DNA of 64,000 bases. Origin: Magnaporthiopsis rhizophila. Taxonomy: Eukaryota; Ascomycota; Sordariomycetes; Magnaporthales; Magnaporthaceae. The stretch's first letter is position 1, and the number at the start of each line of letters is the position of its first letter. The notes under the pieces were generated by a model. That model had not been told where the DNA came from, ran no database searches, and saw nothing but the letters and a program-made list of their open reading frames with translations. Location: contig PYSS01000088.1 of the NCBI GenBank assembly GCA_003049465.1, positions 1-64,000 of the forward strand, read 5' to 3'. Shown here one piece after another: positions 36,331-46,238 of this stretch. Both the position numbers and the translations under genes were made by a program.

Positions 36331-38679
36331 GATTTATAAATTTGTTTGCAAGGGTTATATACCCCCAGTAATAAAAAAAATAGCACGGAAAATAGAAATA
36401 TGTTAAATAGCAAAATGCTAAGGATAAAAATTGCTTTAAATATGGATAATAGGGATATATAAAAAAGGATTATCCCCAAAAGCAATTTGCAGCTATCCGA
36501 TATATGGACCAGAAAAAAGCCCTATATTCCGGGGCCTTATATAGCTGAATATATTGCTTTAATAACGGGTGCCTCGTGTATAAATCGGAAAAAGATGGGT
36601 TTGGGTGGTACTTTTAACAAAAGGTTGCTATTACCCGATAAACCAGCTGGCCAAGAACCGGTTACGATAAATGCAAAAAAGTGACAGAACCCGAAAAGTT
36701 GGAAAATAATGGGTCGGATGGAATATTTATAACAGCCGAGTTTAATAAGCTGGAAGGGCAGGAGGTGCCGGAAATGGCCGATATGTTTATTAACGGTAAT
36801 ACCAATGCTTTACAAAAAAAACGGCGAGTTATTTAGCAAGCTTTAGCAATATTTAGGGATTTATTAATCCAGAAAAAAGTATCGGATATTTCGGTTAGGG
36901 ATGGGGAAAAAAGCTTTGATTATAAATTATTTGGACAAATATACCTGACCAAAAGGCCGGAAAACGAGGATATCGAGTTAAGCAAATTTTGGGTATCGGT
37001 AAAAAAAAACCCCAAAGGATACAAAAAATAACGCATAAAGGCCACAAGCAAAAAAAAAATATACATTATGCTTAAAAATAAGGACGGAGTATTTTATCGA
37101 GGGGTTTATACTTATACTTATAAAGTGCTAGCATATTTGTTGCTCGAAATATGGCCTAATAATCCGGAAAGATCCGGAAATTGCAAATTGTACCGCAGGG
37201 TGCCCGCGATGGAAAATAACGATTAGTGCCTGGATTGGGGCCAAAATAACCAGATTGTTATTTATTACGGAAAAGATATATATTAAGCACGGTATTGGAA
37301 AAACGATCCATTTTTATACCAGTAAAACTATATAATTAATAAGGATTATGAAAATTTGGCGATGGATAGCCCGGGATATACAGGAATTTTTTGGGCAAAA
37401 TGTTTATATTATGCTTGCAGTGATTATTTGCCCAAAAAGCCGAAAAACGATTGGTTCCTAGTAAGGAACGATAAGGAGCCTTGAGGCTTTTTAAAACAGG
37501 AGTGGCAATTGCTTAAGTGGCAGATCGTGTTATACGATTGTGTCGAAAAAACCGCAGTGTTTGCCCCAGTATTTTATTATTTTATGGCGTGCATAGCAGG
37601 ATTATTGCTATATTATATTTGCAAAAAGCCAAAATGCAAATGCTATGCCGAAAAAAAGGCCAAAAATTGGCAAATTGGACAGTTTTATCCCGGTTACCAG
37701 TACAAGCCAAAAAATTAAGGTATCCAATCGGAATAAGGGCCTGGTATGGATAAAAAGAAACGAATCAAAAAAATCCTAATAAAAATTATAATAAGCTATC
37801 CATTTTATATTAAAAAAATAATTAAATAGCAATAATAATAATTAATAATAATGGTTAATTGCGGATTTAATAAAAATTATATTGCATTAAAAATAATAGC
37901 ACAATACGGCATACCGATATATTAAAAATAATAATTATACGGTTTCGGAACCGTGGAAAAAAAACCAGTTATTTATAATAATAAAATAATTAATTTGGAG
38001 GTAAATTAATTTAGGTTCAAAATTTTGGGGAAAATTTGCAAAATTATCCTGAATGTTATAAATATAGAAAGAAGGGACCTAATTTTGGGTTTTTCCTGGT
38101 TTAAAAAGTTTAATTCCCTAATAGATTGGGTTTCGGAGAAAATTTAATAAAAGGAGTTATTATTGGAAAATAAGGAAGCCTAATAATTACAGGCCCCGAA
38201 CCATAAAAAATAAAAGTTAGATAGGATTGTTATAATAATAATAAAATTTGGCAGTTAACCTTGGCAAATTACACCGATAAATTTGTATTTATCAGGTAAT
38301 ATCGGCCTTAATAGCGAAAAATTCCGAAAATAAAGGACGGGTTGTAAAAAAAATATAACCAAAATTATAATTTAGGAAAAAGCACGATTAAAAATAATAA
38401 TTAAAGAATAAAAGCAATAAAGGATTATAATCAAAATTTACCTGATAAATAGGTATGCTAATATTTGAAAAATGTTCCTGAAAAATATTATTGATATTGG
38501 AGGTTATTTTAGAAATGTTTGGGAATAAGGCTTTTGGAATATGGACTGTTTAATTATAAAATTAAATTTAAGCCAAAAATATAATTTAATTACCAAAAAT
38601 TATACCGGTTAAACCCCAAATAATAAAGGCTATTGCAAAAATAATTTGCGGAAAACCTGGAATAAAGCATTATCCGATT

Positions 38680-39720
38680 TTCGGATTTTTTTATGGGATA
38701 TGGAATATTATTCGTGTTTAAAAAAGATGGAGAAAAACGGATATATATCGATTACCGTTTGCTAAATAAGGTTACGATAAAAAACCGATATTTTTTACGT
38801 TTTATTAACGAGTTACGAGATAGATTTGGTAAAGCTAAATAGTTTACGGCCTTGGATTTATATAAAACATATAGCTTATTAAGGATTAAGGAAAGTAACA
38901 AGTGGAAAACTGCTTTTCGGATCCGGCTGGGAATGTACGAATTATTGGTGATAATTTTTGGGCTTATTAATGCGCCAGCCACGTTTCAGCGGATAATTAA
39001 CCATGTATTGCGGGAATGCCTAAATATTTATACATTTATTTATCTGGATAATATTCTGATTTTTTTAGAAATGCTGAAAAAATATAAGGAGCATATGTAT
39101 GAGGTTTTGCGGAAATTGCAAAACGTAAAGCTTTTAACCAAGTCCGAGAAATGCGTATGGCATATACAGGAAATGGTTTTTCTAAAATGTATAATTATAC
39201 CGGGCCAAGTACGGATGAAACCAAAAAAGGTACAAGTAATAAAGAAATGGTTTAGATTGACCAATATTAAAAAAATACAAAGTTTTTTGGGTTTTTTAAA
39301 TTTTTACCGATAATTTATCCGGGATTTTAGCAAAATAACGCTTTTATTTACGAATTTTACCAAAAATAATACCCAGTTTTATTGGGGGATACAAAAATAA
39401 AAGGTTTTTAACCTGCTAAAAGAAGTTATAATATAAAAGCCAGTGTTAATTTTACCAAACCCAAATAAATTTTTTAAGGTTAAGATTAATATATTAAATT
39501 TTGCGATCGGAGTTTAATTTAGCTAATAAAATAGCAATAAAAAGCTGCACCCTTATATTTTTCTGTTATATAAGTTTAATAAACCAGAGCTAAATTATCC
39601 GATCCACGATAAAAAGCTTATGATTATTATTCGGGTATTGGAAAAATGGAAAATATATTTGTGCCAAGCAAACCATCAGGTTATAATTTATACAAATTAT
39701 AAAAATCTGGTATATTTTAT
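38680..39720 (+). pseudogene. reverse transcriptase and RNase H of element 4
   Basis: The longest surviving RT frame in the window (38852-39313, 153 codons). It reads LRIKESNKWKTAFRIRLGMY, LINAPATFQRIINHVLRECL, then YLDNILIF at 39041-39064 (YLDD with the second Asp lost) and FLGFLNFYR at the end. Before it, EKRIYIDYRLLNKVTIKNRY is in frame but separated by a stop. RNase H at about 39470-39700 keeps FKVKINILNFAIG and LNYPIHDKKLMIII. RIP-type stops separate the pieces. Confidence 0.9.
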
Positions 39721-39949
39721 TACCTGTTAAACGTTAAACAAATAACAAATCCGGTGGAATTAGTTTTTTTAGGATTATAATTTTAAAATCGAATATAAAA
39801 AAGGGTTGGAAAACGGCCGGGCGGATATTTTAAGCCGCTAATCGGATCACAAAAACAAGGTGCTGTTAAAAATACATACAATTTTAGCGCAAAAACCAAA
39901 CAAATTTTTGGTTCCAATATAATAGGTACTAATAAAAATTACGTTTTAG

Positions 39950-41150
39950 AAAAAATAAATCCTTGAAAAAATCCAACAAATTTACGGTTAAATGGTATAT
40001 AAATACCAAAGGGTAACCAAAACCTGGAAAAGGTTATAATAATATTACAGGTTTACCGGAACCCGGGTAACAGTTCAAAAAGTAATTAAAAATTGCAAAA
40101 GCTGCGCCAAAAATAAGGCCAGCAAGCACAAACCTTATGGGTTATTTTAACCTTTATTAATATTTAACCAGGTATAGCAAAAAATTACGATAAATCTTGT
40201 GGTTAAGCTTTTTAAATTTAAAAAACCCTTAACAAATATCCAGTACAATAATATTTCAATAATGGTAAACAGGCTTATCAAATATGCCCTATTTTTATTT
40301 TATAAAAAAGCAGCAATATTACAAAACTGGTATATATTTTTATTAACAATATAATTTTGAAGCACGGAATGCCCGATAAGCTGTTTACAAATAAATTTTG
40401 GAGGGCTTTAACGGCCAAATTTGGAGCGGAACATGCACTGTTAACAGCTTATTATTCCAAAACGGATAGGTAAATAAAGCGAACAAACCAAACCATAAAA
40501 TAATATTTATATTATTATATTAATTATAAACAAATTAACTGGGTATAATTATTTTTTATGGCCCAGTTCGCTTATAATAGTTGGGTATACAAAAGTATAA
40601 GAATCACCCCATTTTTTGCAAATTATAAATTTATACTTACGGTATATAAAAAACCCAAAATAAAAAAAAGTGCTTTAATAATAAAAATATAGGTTACCAA
40701 AATAACCAAGCTATATAAATATTTGTAAGGAAAGTTTAAAAAATTTCGGAAATGCATATTTATCTAAATAAATAAAAAAAAGCTTAAAAAATTAACCTTT
40801 AAAAAAAAATAACGTTTATTTTTTGCGCTGCAATATTAAAATAAAACAGCCAAATAATAAATTGGATTATAAAAATTTCGGACCGTTTAGAGTCAGAAAA
40901 ATAATTTTACCAGTGAATTACAAATTTTAACTATTACTAATTATGAAAATTTATTATATTTTTCACGTTTTTTTGCTAAAACCGGCACCACCTGGTTCGA
41001 AAAGCACGAAATTAATAAAAATCGACCCAAATTAAAAATAAAAAATAAAAAAAATCCTTAATAATAAAATATATTACCGTAAGCCGTGGTAATTGGTTAA
41101 ATAGGCAAGGTATAAATATAAATATAACATGTGGAAAAAAAAAAACCTTA
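39950..41150 (+). pseudogene. integrase and chromodomain-like tail of element 4
   Basis: The plus strand reads the zinc-binding Cys pair as NCKSCAKNKASKHKPYG near 40095-40145, then the DDE core with remnants of NKLTGYN and SPHFLQIINLYLRYIKNPK near 40510-40660. The C-terminal region at 40990-41060 begins TWFEKHEINKNRPKLKIKNK and leads into the degraded chromodomain. Catalytic residues are mostly unreadable because of stops. Confidence 0.72.
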
Positions 41151-42054
41151 AAAATTGCCAGAAGGTTTTATAAAAATATCGGCAAAAATAATTATAAGAA
41201 AATTAGCAAAAAAAAGCGCACCAAACAAACAAAGGGGCATAAACCTTTCCGTTCGCTTAATTAGGTTATACTAAAAATTAAACCCAGGATTTTTCGATAA
41301 GGATTAAAATGTGCTATTATTATGTTATGCAACCTAAAAAAATCGTTAAAAGCCTATTAAATTTACCAGATTAAAAAAAAGCAAACAGATTAAGGTTAGG
41401 ATTAATCCTAAACCCGCCCTAACCAGGGGATAAGGAAGCAAAATTAAAAACAGACAAATTAAAAAAAGCGGTAGGGGTACCTGTTTGCGCAGCTTTTTTT
41501 TGCTCGATATACTTCAATTTTTTTATACTGTTAATTTTACGAAACAAAGCACAAAGCTTTCTTTTTAGCCAAAAATCCTTTTGTTTTCGAAAATGCTTAA
41601 ACCGATTATAAAAAGCACGATTCTTTTTTTTTACCCGGTTATTAAAAGCTCGATACTTTTTTTAATAGCCCTAACCTCGGCCTTTATTTATTGGTACTGG
41701 TGGCCTATGGTATAAAGCTGTACTGGAAAAGGTCCAAAAATGTTGTATCCAGAACGGTTAATATAAAAGCATTTTATGCAACGAAATAAGTTCTGGGAAG
41801 CAGCAAAATATTTTTTCCGCTTAAAAACCTTATAGCAGTAAAAATAAAAAAGTATCGTGATAAAAATGCAAAAATCAAAGCAAACAAATCCTTGCGCTGA
41901 AAGATTTTTTTCGCAAGGGGGCGTTTTTGTACCCGACCAGATATTTTGTTAGGGCCAGGATAGGTGAAAAAAAAAAGGACTCACCAACTGACAAAAAAAG
42001 AAAAAAGGGGTGCAATTATAGCCAAAAGGATTTGGCCTTGGAAAAAGGACCTGG

Positions 42055-42549
42055 TGTTACGACCGCGCTACGCCCGAAAAAACGGGAGGGCTGGGGCTAA
42101 CCCTTAATGCTGCGCTTTAACCCTGCAGCGGGGTAGCACGATAGGTTATGTAATTATAGGAAAAATTTTTGGATCTGTTAGCAAAAATAACAGATCCACA
42201 GATCCAAAAAAGGATTTTTGGATTTATTAGCAAAAATAACAGATCCACAAATCCGTAAAAGGATTTTTGGATTTGTTGGCAAAAATAATAGATCTATAGA
42301 TCTAAAGGGCCTAATAGGGAAATGTCCAATTATAAAAAGGATGGATCTTTCAGGTATTAAGGTAGTTTTGATTAAGGCCTCGGCATTAGTTAACCTAAGT
42401 TAGCTCTAAGGCATTCCCTTGGGCAAGTAATAACAGATAATGTTCCTACCAACCCCAAACCCTGTGCAAGGCGACCTTGCAAAACCAGTACTGCTCAACA
42501 CCGCCCCTAGGTGCCCTACCCTAGAAGCAGAAGGCCTGTGATTGTAACA
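42055..42549 (+). repeat. 3' LTR of element 4
   Basis: 495 bp, the same length as the 5' LTR. The mutation pattern is reversed: the left (inner) edge is mutated and the right (outer) edge is intact (cagtactgctcaacaccgcc). The three 49-bp hairpin units are present at 42162-42307 but degraded (aacagatcc to aatagatct in the last). Confidence 0.95.
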
Positions 42550-42554
42550 CGCTA

Positions 42555-42705
42555 GGAATGATAAAAAAATAATAAAAGGAGCAGCGGAATATTAAAATAC
42601 AAGCGGAAAGGTGGGCAAGCGCGAACAAAAATAAAACGAAACGATGCATAATTAATATGCCGATTATAAAAAAAAGGGGAAAAAAAAAGAAAAAAAGCAA
42701 AAGCC

Positions 42706-42762
<57 letters not shown>

Positions 42763-43144
42763 ANAAAAAAAAAAAAAAAAACAAAGCAATAAAAATAAAA
42801 GTATATAAAGGCAAAAAACAAAATAGCAATTTCCCAATTGGAAAAAAGCATTTTATTATTAATAACGATGCGCTATAACGCCATACAAACGGTAATGCAA
42901 AAATAACAACGCAATACCATATAACAACTTATGCAAAACAAATAATGGCACAATATTAATTAGCAATTAAAAAACGCTTTATTACTGATACTAATACGCC
43001 GGGATACGATATAAACGATAGCGCAACGCTAAAAACGCAATATTATATAACTGCCTAGCCAAACCCAAACAACAGCAAAACGCAAGCAATAGTACAGCAT
43101 TAATTGGCAGTTGGAGGACTAATTGCGGTTTTAATGGGTGATAC
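42555..43144. other. unassigned 3' segment of element 5 (right part), with long A tract
   Basis: This continues 33560-35012 beyond element 4, up to the 3' LTR of element 5. It has a polypurine region (42669-42780) with an uninterrupted run of 54 A (42707-42760), then gga and an unresolved base N at 42764. Open frames of Lys or Phe here are products of the A tract. At 43041-43086 it repeats a ~46-bp sequence found at 29601-29650 of the same element. Confidence 0.6.
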
Positions 43145-43272
43145 TGTTACGGGACCAAACCCGCACACCTGTATTTAGCCAGTGATCCGCCGGCTTCCTA
43201 CAGAGCTAGCGGATCTGCCTCCTTATGCAACAACAGATCTTCAACCTAGCACCCAGCTGCTGTGCCGTAACA
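43145..43272 (+). repeat. 3' LTR of element 5
   Basis: 128 bp, tgttacgggaccaaacccgc to ctgtgccgtaaca. It is less mutated than the 5' copy. It is followed by aggta, the second target duplication. Confidence 0.93.
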
Positions 43273-43277
43273 AGGTA

Positions 43278-44367
43278 AATAAAGCTTGAAACCCTATTTT
43301 TTGCAATAAGCGTATTTAAAAGGGCTGAAAACGGATCGATTAAAGGGCTGCAGCATATAAAAGGTATGAAAGTGTAAATAAAAGAGATAAACGTTATTCT
43401 GGAAGCAGAAATATATAAACTTTTTAATTATATAAAATCCGTGCCCATCCAACATTAATAGCTGGGGTTTAAAGGTAAAGGGTTAAATATAAAGGAGGAA
43501 AAATTTTTGCAGCCATTTAACGGCTATGCGGTTCATAATCCACCCGTTATTTATTATAGTAAATTCCCAGCCTTCGAATTGGCTTAAATCTTTCGAAACC
43601 ATTGCTTTTGCACGCTTTTCCCTTTAAAAATAATAATGGGAGGAAGCGAAACCCTAATGGCCGAAATGCACTCGATAAACGAGGTTCAAATGCAAGATCC
43701 GGGCTTTTTTTTTGCAAAAGCCGGGTTCCTGCAAGGCTTAAAACAAGCCTGTTACCTGTTTTACCTTTCTGCAGGCCCCTTTTGTCAGCATTATACGTAT
43801 TTTCCGGCTTAATCCCGGCCACCTCCGATATTTGCAAGCATTCCTACCATTGCTTTATTGTTGCAACTGTAACCCTTTTAATACATGCAGCCTTTATATA
43901 CCGGCCTTTTCCGGTACGGATCTCCGAATATCAGCTTAAAAAGCCACCAATCCAGTGCTTCCCGAAAGGCTGGAAAGCACCCTTTTGCCGGAGGATCTCT
44001 TGCACAAAAAACCAAACTTCTGCATACGTTAACGGGAGCCCTAAAAAGGCCTATAGCAAAATCCAATCGGCTAGGTGCTTCTCCTGCTCCGGGGCTATCC
44101 GCTAATAGGGCTCTTATGGCTGCCGGATAGGTAAGGCGCCTCGGAGGCGATCTTATAGGGTTGACCTTGGTACCTTATAAGTTTAGGTAGCCTTCCGGAT
44201 TGAAACTTTCGCTTGCACCACGGCAACGACCTGTTCAACTTTTTATTCCGTATATTGTTTCTCTGGCATTTCAGCAGTCGAATGCAATAAAAAGGAAGGA
44301 AAACGGATTAAAATTGATGGAATCCCGTAAAATTAAAGTATATGCAACGATTTAAAACCGTGGGGCT
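43278..44367 (-). pseudogene. broken pogo/Fot1-type transposase, copy 2
   Basis: This is the N-terminal and catalytic part of the copy 2 transposase on the minus strand. Near 43810-43770 it reads PENTYNADKRGLQKGKTGNR; the first catalytic Asp of N.DE.G is retained here, unlike in copy 1. Near 43460-43440 LDGHG keeps the second Asp. Near 43350 LQPFN has replaced LQPLD, losing the third Asp. Compared with copy 1, each copy has lost a different catalytic residue. Frame changes lie between the blocks, and the downstream coding region is cut by element 5. Confidence 0.75.
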
Positions 44368-44412
44368 GCCGGGTGGCCGGACAGGGGGGTGGCCGGACAG
44401 GGGGTGCACACT
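44368..44412. repeat. right terminal inverted repeat of pogo copy 2
   Basis: It ends ...acagggggtgcacact. The unit ggtggccggacaggg occurs twice in tandem (from 44371 and 44389), mirroring the double unit of the left TIR. TA at 44413-44414 completes the target site. Confidence 0.85.
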
Positions 44413-44414
44413 TA

Positions 44415-44815
44415 TATAATAAGGCTTAATAAGAGGGATATGAAAAGTATTATAAATCCGCCAGGTATTTGGCAGGGTTAGGCATACGGCGGATAGGGAG
44501 ATAATTTTAGAAATTTAAAAAGGGCCGAGCATTTTTGCATCCAGCTTTTTAGCTGGTTATTTGGTTTTAATATATCGGGCATTATTTACGCGAAGCGGAC
44601 TTGCAGGTAGGTTAAAGGGACCTTTTTACCCGGCTCTTTATAACAGCCGTCGCGCTAAAAGTACGGTTTTTATCCTATTTGTATCTAAACTTATAGTTAC
44701 TCTTGTTAAAATCAGTAACGTGCACAGGGGAAGTGAAGCGCTAATTACGGGGACGGCGGGCGCACGTTCAGTTGGATTAGGCCCCGCAAAGCACTAAAGT
44801 TAGTGCTGCAGGGCC
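44415..44815. other. spacer between pogo copy 2 and element 6
   Basis: About 400 bp of mixed GC content. A 78-codon open frame at 44561-44797 shows no recognised motif. The last ~43 bp (44777-44819) form an imperfect palindrome. No gene is supported. Confidence 0.55.
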
Positions 44816-44819
44816 CTAA
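44777..44819. repeat. 43-bp imperfect palindrome at the target site of element 6
   Basis: The left arm TTAGGCCCCGCAAAGCACTA and the right arm TTAGTGCTGCAGGGCCCTAA are near-perfect complements with one mismatch and one gap, around a 2-bp loop. The palindrome is bounded by TTAG and CTAA. Element 6 inserted at its right end, duplicating ctaag. Confidence 0.75.
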
Positions 44820-44820
44820 G

Positions 44821-45281
44821 TGTTACAACCACAGCTGGCAGGGGACAGAAGGGCTGGGGCTAACCCCCAGCGGGACGCCTTTACCCCGCAGTTAAAAAAG
44901 CCGAGGGCTGAATGACTAAGGCCAGGTGGGCAGGAAGTTACGTGACTAGGCACTTACCTAAGTACGGGTGATATGCCTGTTATGCAATATAGTAAACATA
45001 GCACAGTGATATGTTTGTTATGCGATATAGCAGATATAGCACAGATATAGTATGGAAGAATCACGGGTATATAAGGCAAGAATTTTTTATTGTGTTAGAT
45101 AGTTTTGATTGAGGCCTTGGCATTAGTTAACCTAAATTAGCTCCAAAGCACCCCTTTGGGTAAGCAATTGAAACTTTTGTTATTATTCCAGTTTCCCAGT
45201 ACAAGCAATTTTGTAAAAATTATATTGTTTAGCACCTTTTTTAGTGTATCTTACTTTAAAAATAAAAAATTGTTTATAATA
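44821..45281 (+). repeat. 5' LTR of element 6, with a 38-bp tandem repeat
   Basis: 461 bp. The outer left edge is intact (gggctggggctaacccccag) and the inner right edge is mutated (gtttataata for gtttgtaaca). Two 38-bp tandem units, 44968-45005 and 45006-45043, start gtgatatg and end tagcaca. They occupy the position where element 4 has its hairpin array. Confidence 0.95.
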
Positions 45282-45329
45282 TTTTGATTGATCCTGTTCA
45301 GTATTTACCGGAGGTTACGAGTAGTAGTA

Positions 45330-46028
45330 ATTATATTAATTATTGGCAAAAAACCCGAGAGTGTTATTATTGCTGGTAAATTGTACAGCAATTTTTCGGC
45401 GGCTATATAAGCATTTATTACGGAAATTGAAAAACTTAAAAAAGCTTAAACCGAGCTTTATATTGCTATTAAATTTTACAAATTCCCCTTGCCTGATAAA
45501 TATAACAGGAAAAAAGGCAAAATTAAAATGTTTCTGACCGAGTGCAAAGGGTATTTTTTGTTTTATTAAGATCATTTTTAGCGGGAAAAACAGAAAATTG
45601 CTTATGCAGTTATATATTTAAATAGCAAGGTTAAGGATTGGTTCAAATCTATCTGGTTCGATTATTTAAAAGGGTATAATAAATTTAAGGAAAAAATTAA
45701 GCTAATATTTACCGATTTTGAAAAGTTTGGTAAAAAGGTTGCCAAAATTTTCGGGCAAATTAACAAAAAATGGGTGGCCGAAAAGGAGTTATTTTAGCTC
45801 CGGCAAAAAGGCCCCGCGTTAATTTATATTTCCGAATTTTAACGATTGATTAATAAGCTTAATTGGACGAAGAATACCAAAATAACCCAGTTTTACCAAA
45901 GGTTAAAGGATAATATGAAAAATAAATTATCCAAACAGGAACAATTTGAAAATTTTGTCGATTATATTATTATGGCCGTTTGTATTAGCGATAAATTGTA
46001 CAAATATTGCTTTGAGAAAAAAGTTTAG
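45330..46028 (+). pseudogene. gag remnant of element 6
   Basis: The frame starts after the LTR. It reads KGKIKMFLTECKGYFLFY, a stop, then KIAYAVIYLNSKVKDWFKSI, DYLKGYNKFKEKIKLIFTDF and FGKKVAKIFGQINKKWVAEK, and ends with the open stretch 45846-46028 (NTKITQFYQRLKDNMKNKLS). This is the retrotransposon capsid fold pattern, with the W of VKDWF conserved. Only about three stops interrupt it, so it is the most complete gag here. Confidence 0.82.
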
Positions 46029-46196
46029 TAAACCAAGCCAGTGGTGCAAAATAATAAAGCTAACCAGAAAAAAGCAAAATAATAATAATTTATAGCTTAT
46101 AGCATATACCCTGAACTTATAGATTTTAGTGCTAAAATTATATATTAGCAAAAAAAATAAAAATATATTAGGTTTAAGAATTTAAAAGATAAAAAG

Positions 46197-46238
46197 TGCT
46201 TTAAGTGTGGAAAAAAAGGATATATTAAAAAAGATTAT
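46197..46238 (+). other. gag zinc knuckle remnant of element 6
   Basis: It reads CFKCGKKGYIKKDY, the nucleocapsid CCHC motif (C..C....H....C). His and the last Cys have both become Tyr, and CAY-to-TAY and TGY-to-TAY are RIP-compatible changes. The intact motif would bind the element RNA. Confidence 0.8.

Larger units (their letters stand above)
35018..42549 (+). mobile_element. Ty3/Gypsy chromovirus, element 4, nested in element 5
   Basis: Full-length, plus strand, 7532 bp. It has 495-bp LTRs (35018-35512 and 42055-42549) and a perfect target duplication cgcta (35013-35017, 42550-42554). Gene order: gag about 35564-36330, a zinc-knuckle remnant near 36425-36480, RT about 38680-39320, RNase H about 39400-39720, integrase about 39950-40640, chromodomain-like tail about 41000-41150. 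It belongs to the family of elements 1-3 and 6 but forms its own LTR subfamily. The poly-purine tract ggaaaaaggacctgg adjoins the 3' LTR at 42040-42054. Confidence 0.95.
28032..43272 (+). mobile_element. Ty3/Gypsy chromovirus, element 5 (second family, 128-bp LTRs), host of element 4
   Basis: Plus strand. It has short 128-bp LTRs (28032-28159 and 43145-43272). The target duplication is aggtg (28027-28031) versus aggta (43273-43277), differing by one G-to-A change. Without element 4 the element is about 7.7 kb. Gene order: gag about 29090-29560, RT about 30740-31340, RNase H about 31490-31700, integrase about 32080-32800, chromodomain 33385-33555. After that comes about 2 kb (33560-35017 and 42555-43144) with no recognised domain. 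It is RIP-mutated throughout. It differs clearly from the other five elements in LTR sequence and in gag. Confidence 0.9.
20028..44412 (-). mobile_element. pogo/Fot1-like DNA transposon, copy 2, split by elements 3 and 5
   Basis: The left TIR begins at 20028 (AGTCAGTGCACCCCCTGTCC). The right TIR ends at 44412 (complement AGTGTGCACCCCCTGTCCGG). TA dinucleotides flank both (20026-20027 and 44413-44414), as expected for Tc1/mariner/pogo insertion. The element survives as three pieces, 20028-20421, 27707-28031 and 43278-44412, about 1.85 kb when the LTR elements are ignored, a normal Fot1 length. The joins at both LTR insertions match the uninterrupted copy 1 (near 250 and 575). The transposase is on the minus strand and broken. 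Confidence 0.85.

Noticed and set aside
42521..42878. Poly-Phe and poly-Lys ORFs
   Set aside because: Products of the 54-nt A tract; no coding evidence.
45343..45537. 64-codon ORF (MAKNP...) also present at 16037-15843
   Set aside because: Alternative frame over the start of gag in two copies of one family; the gag frame itself is the coding one.
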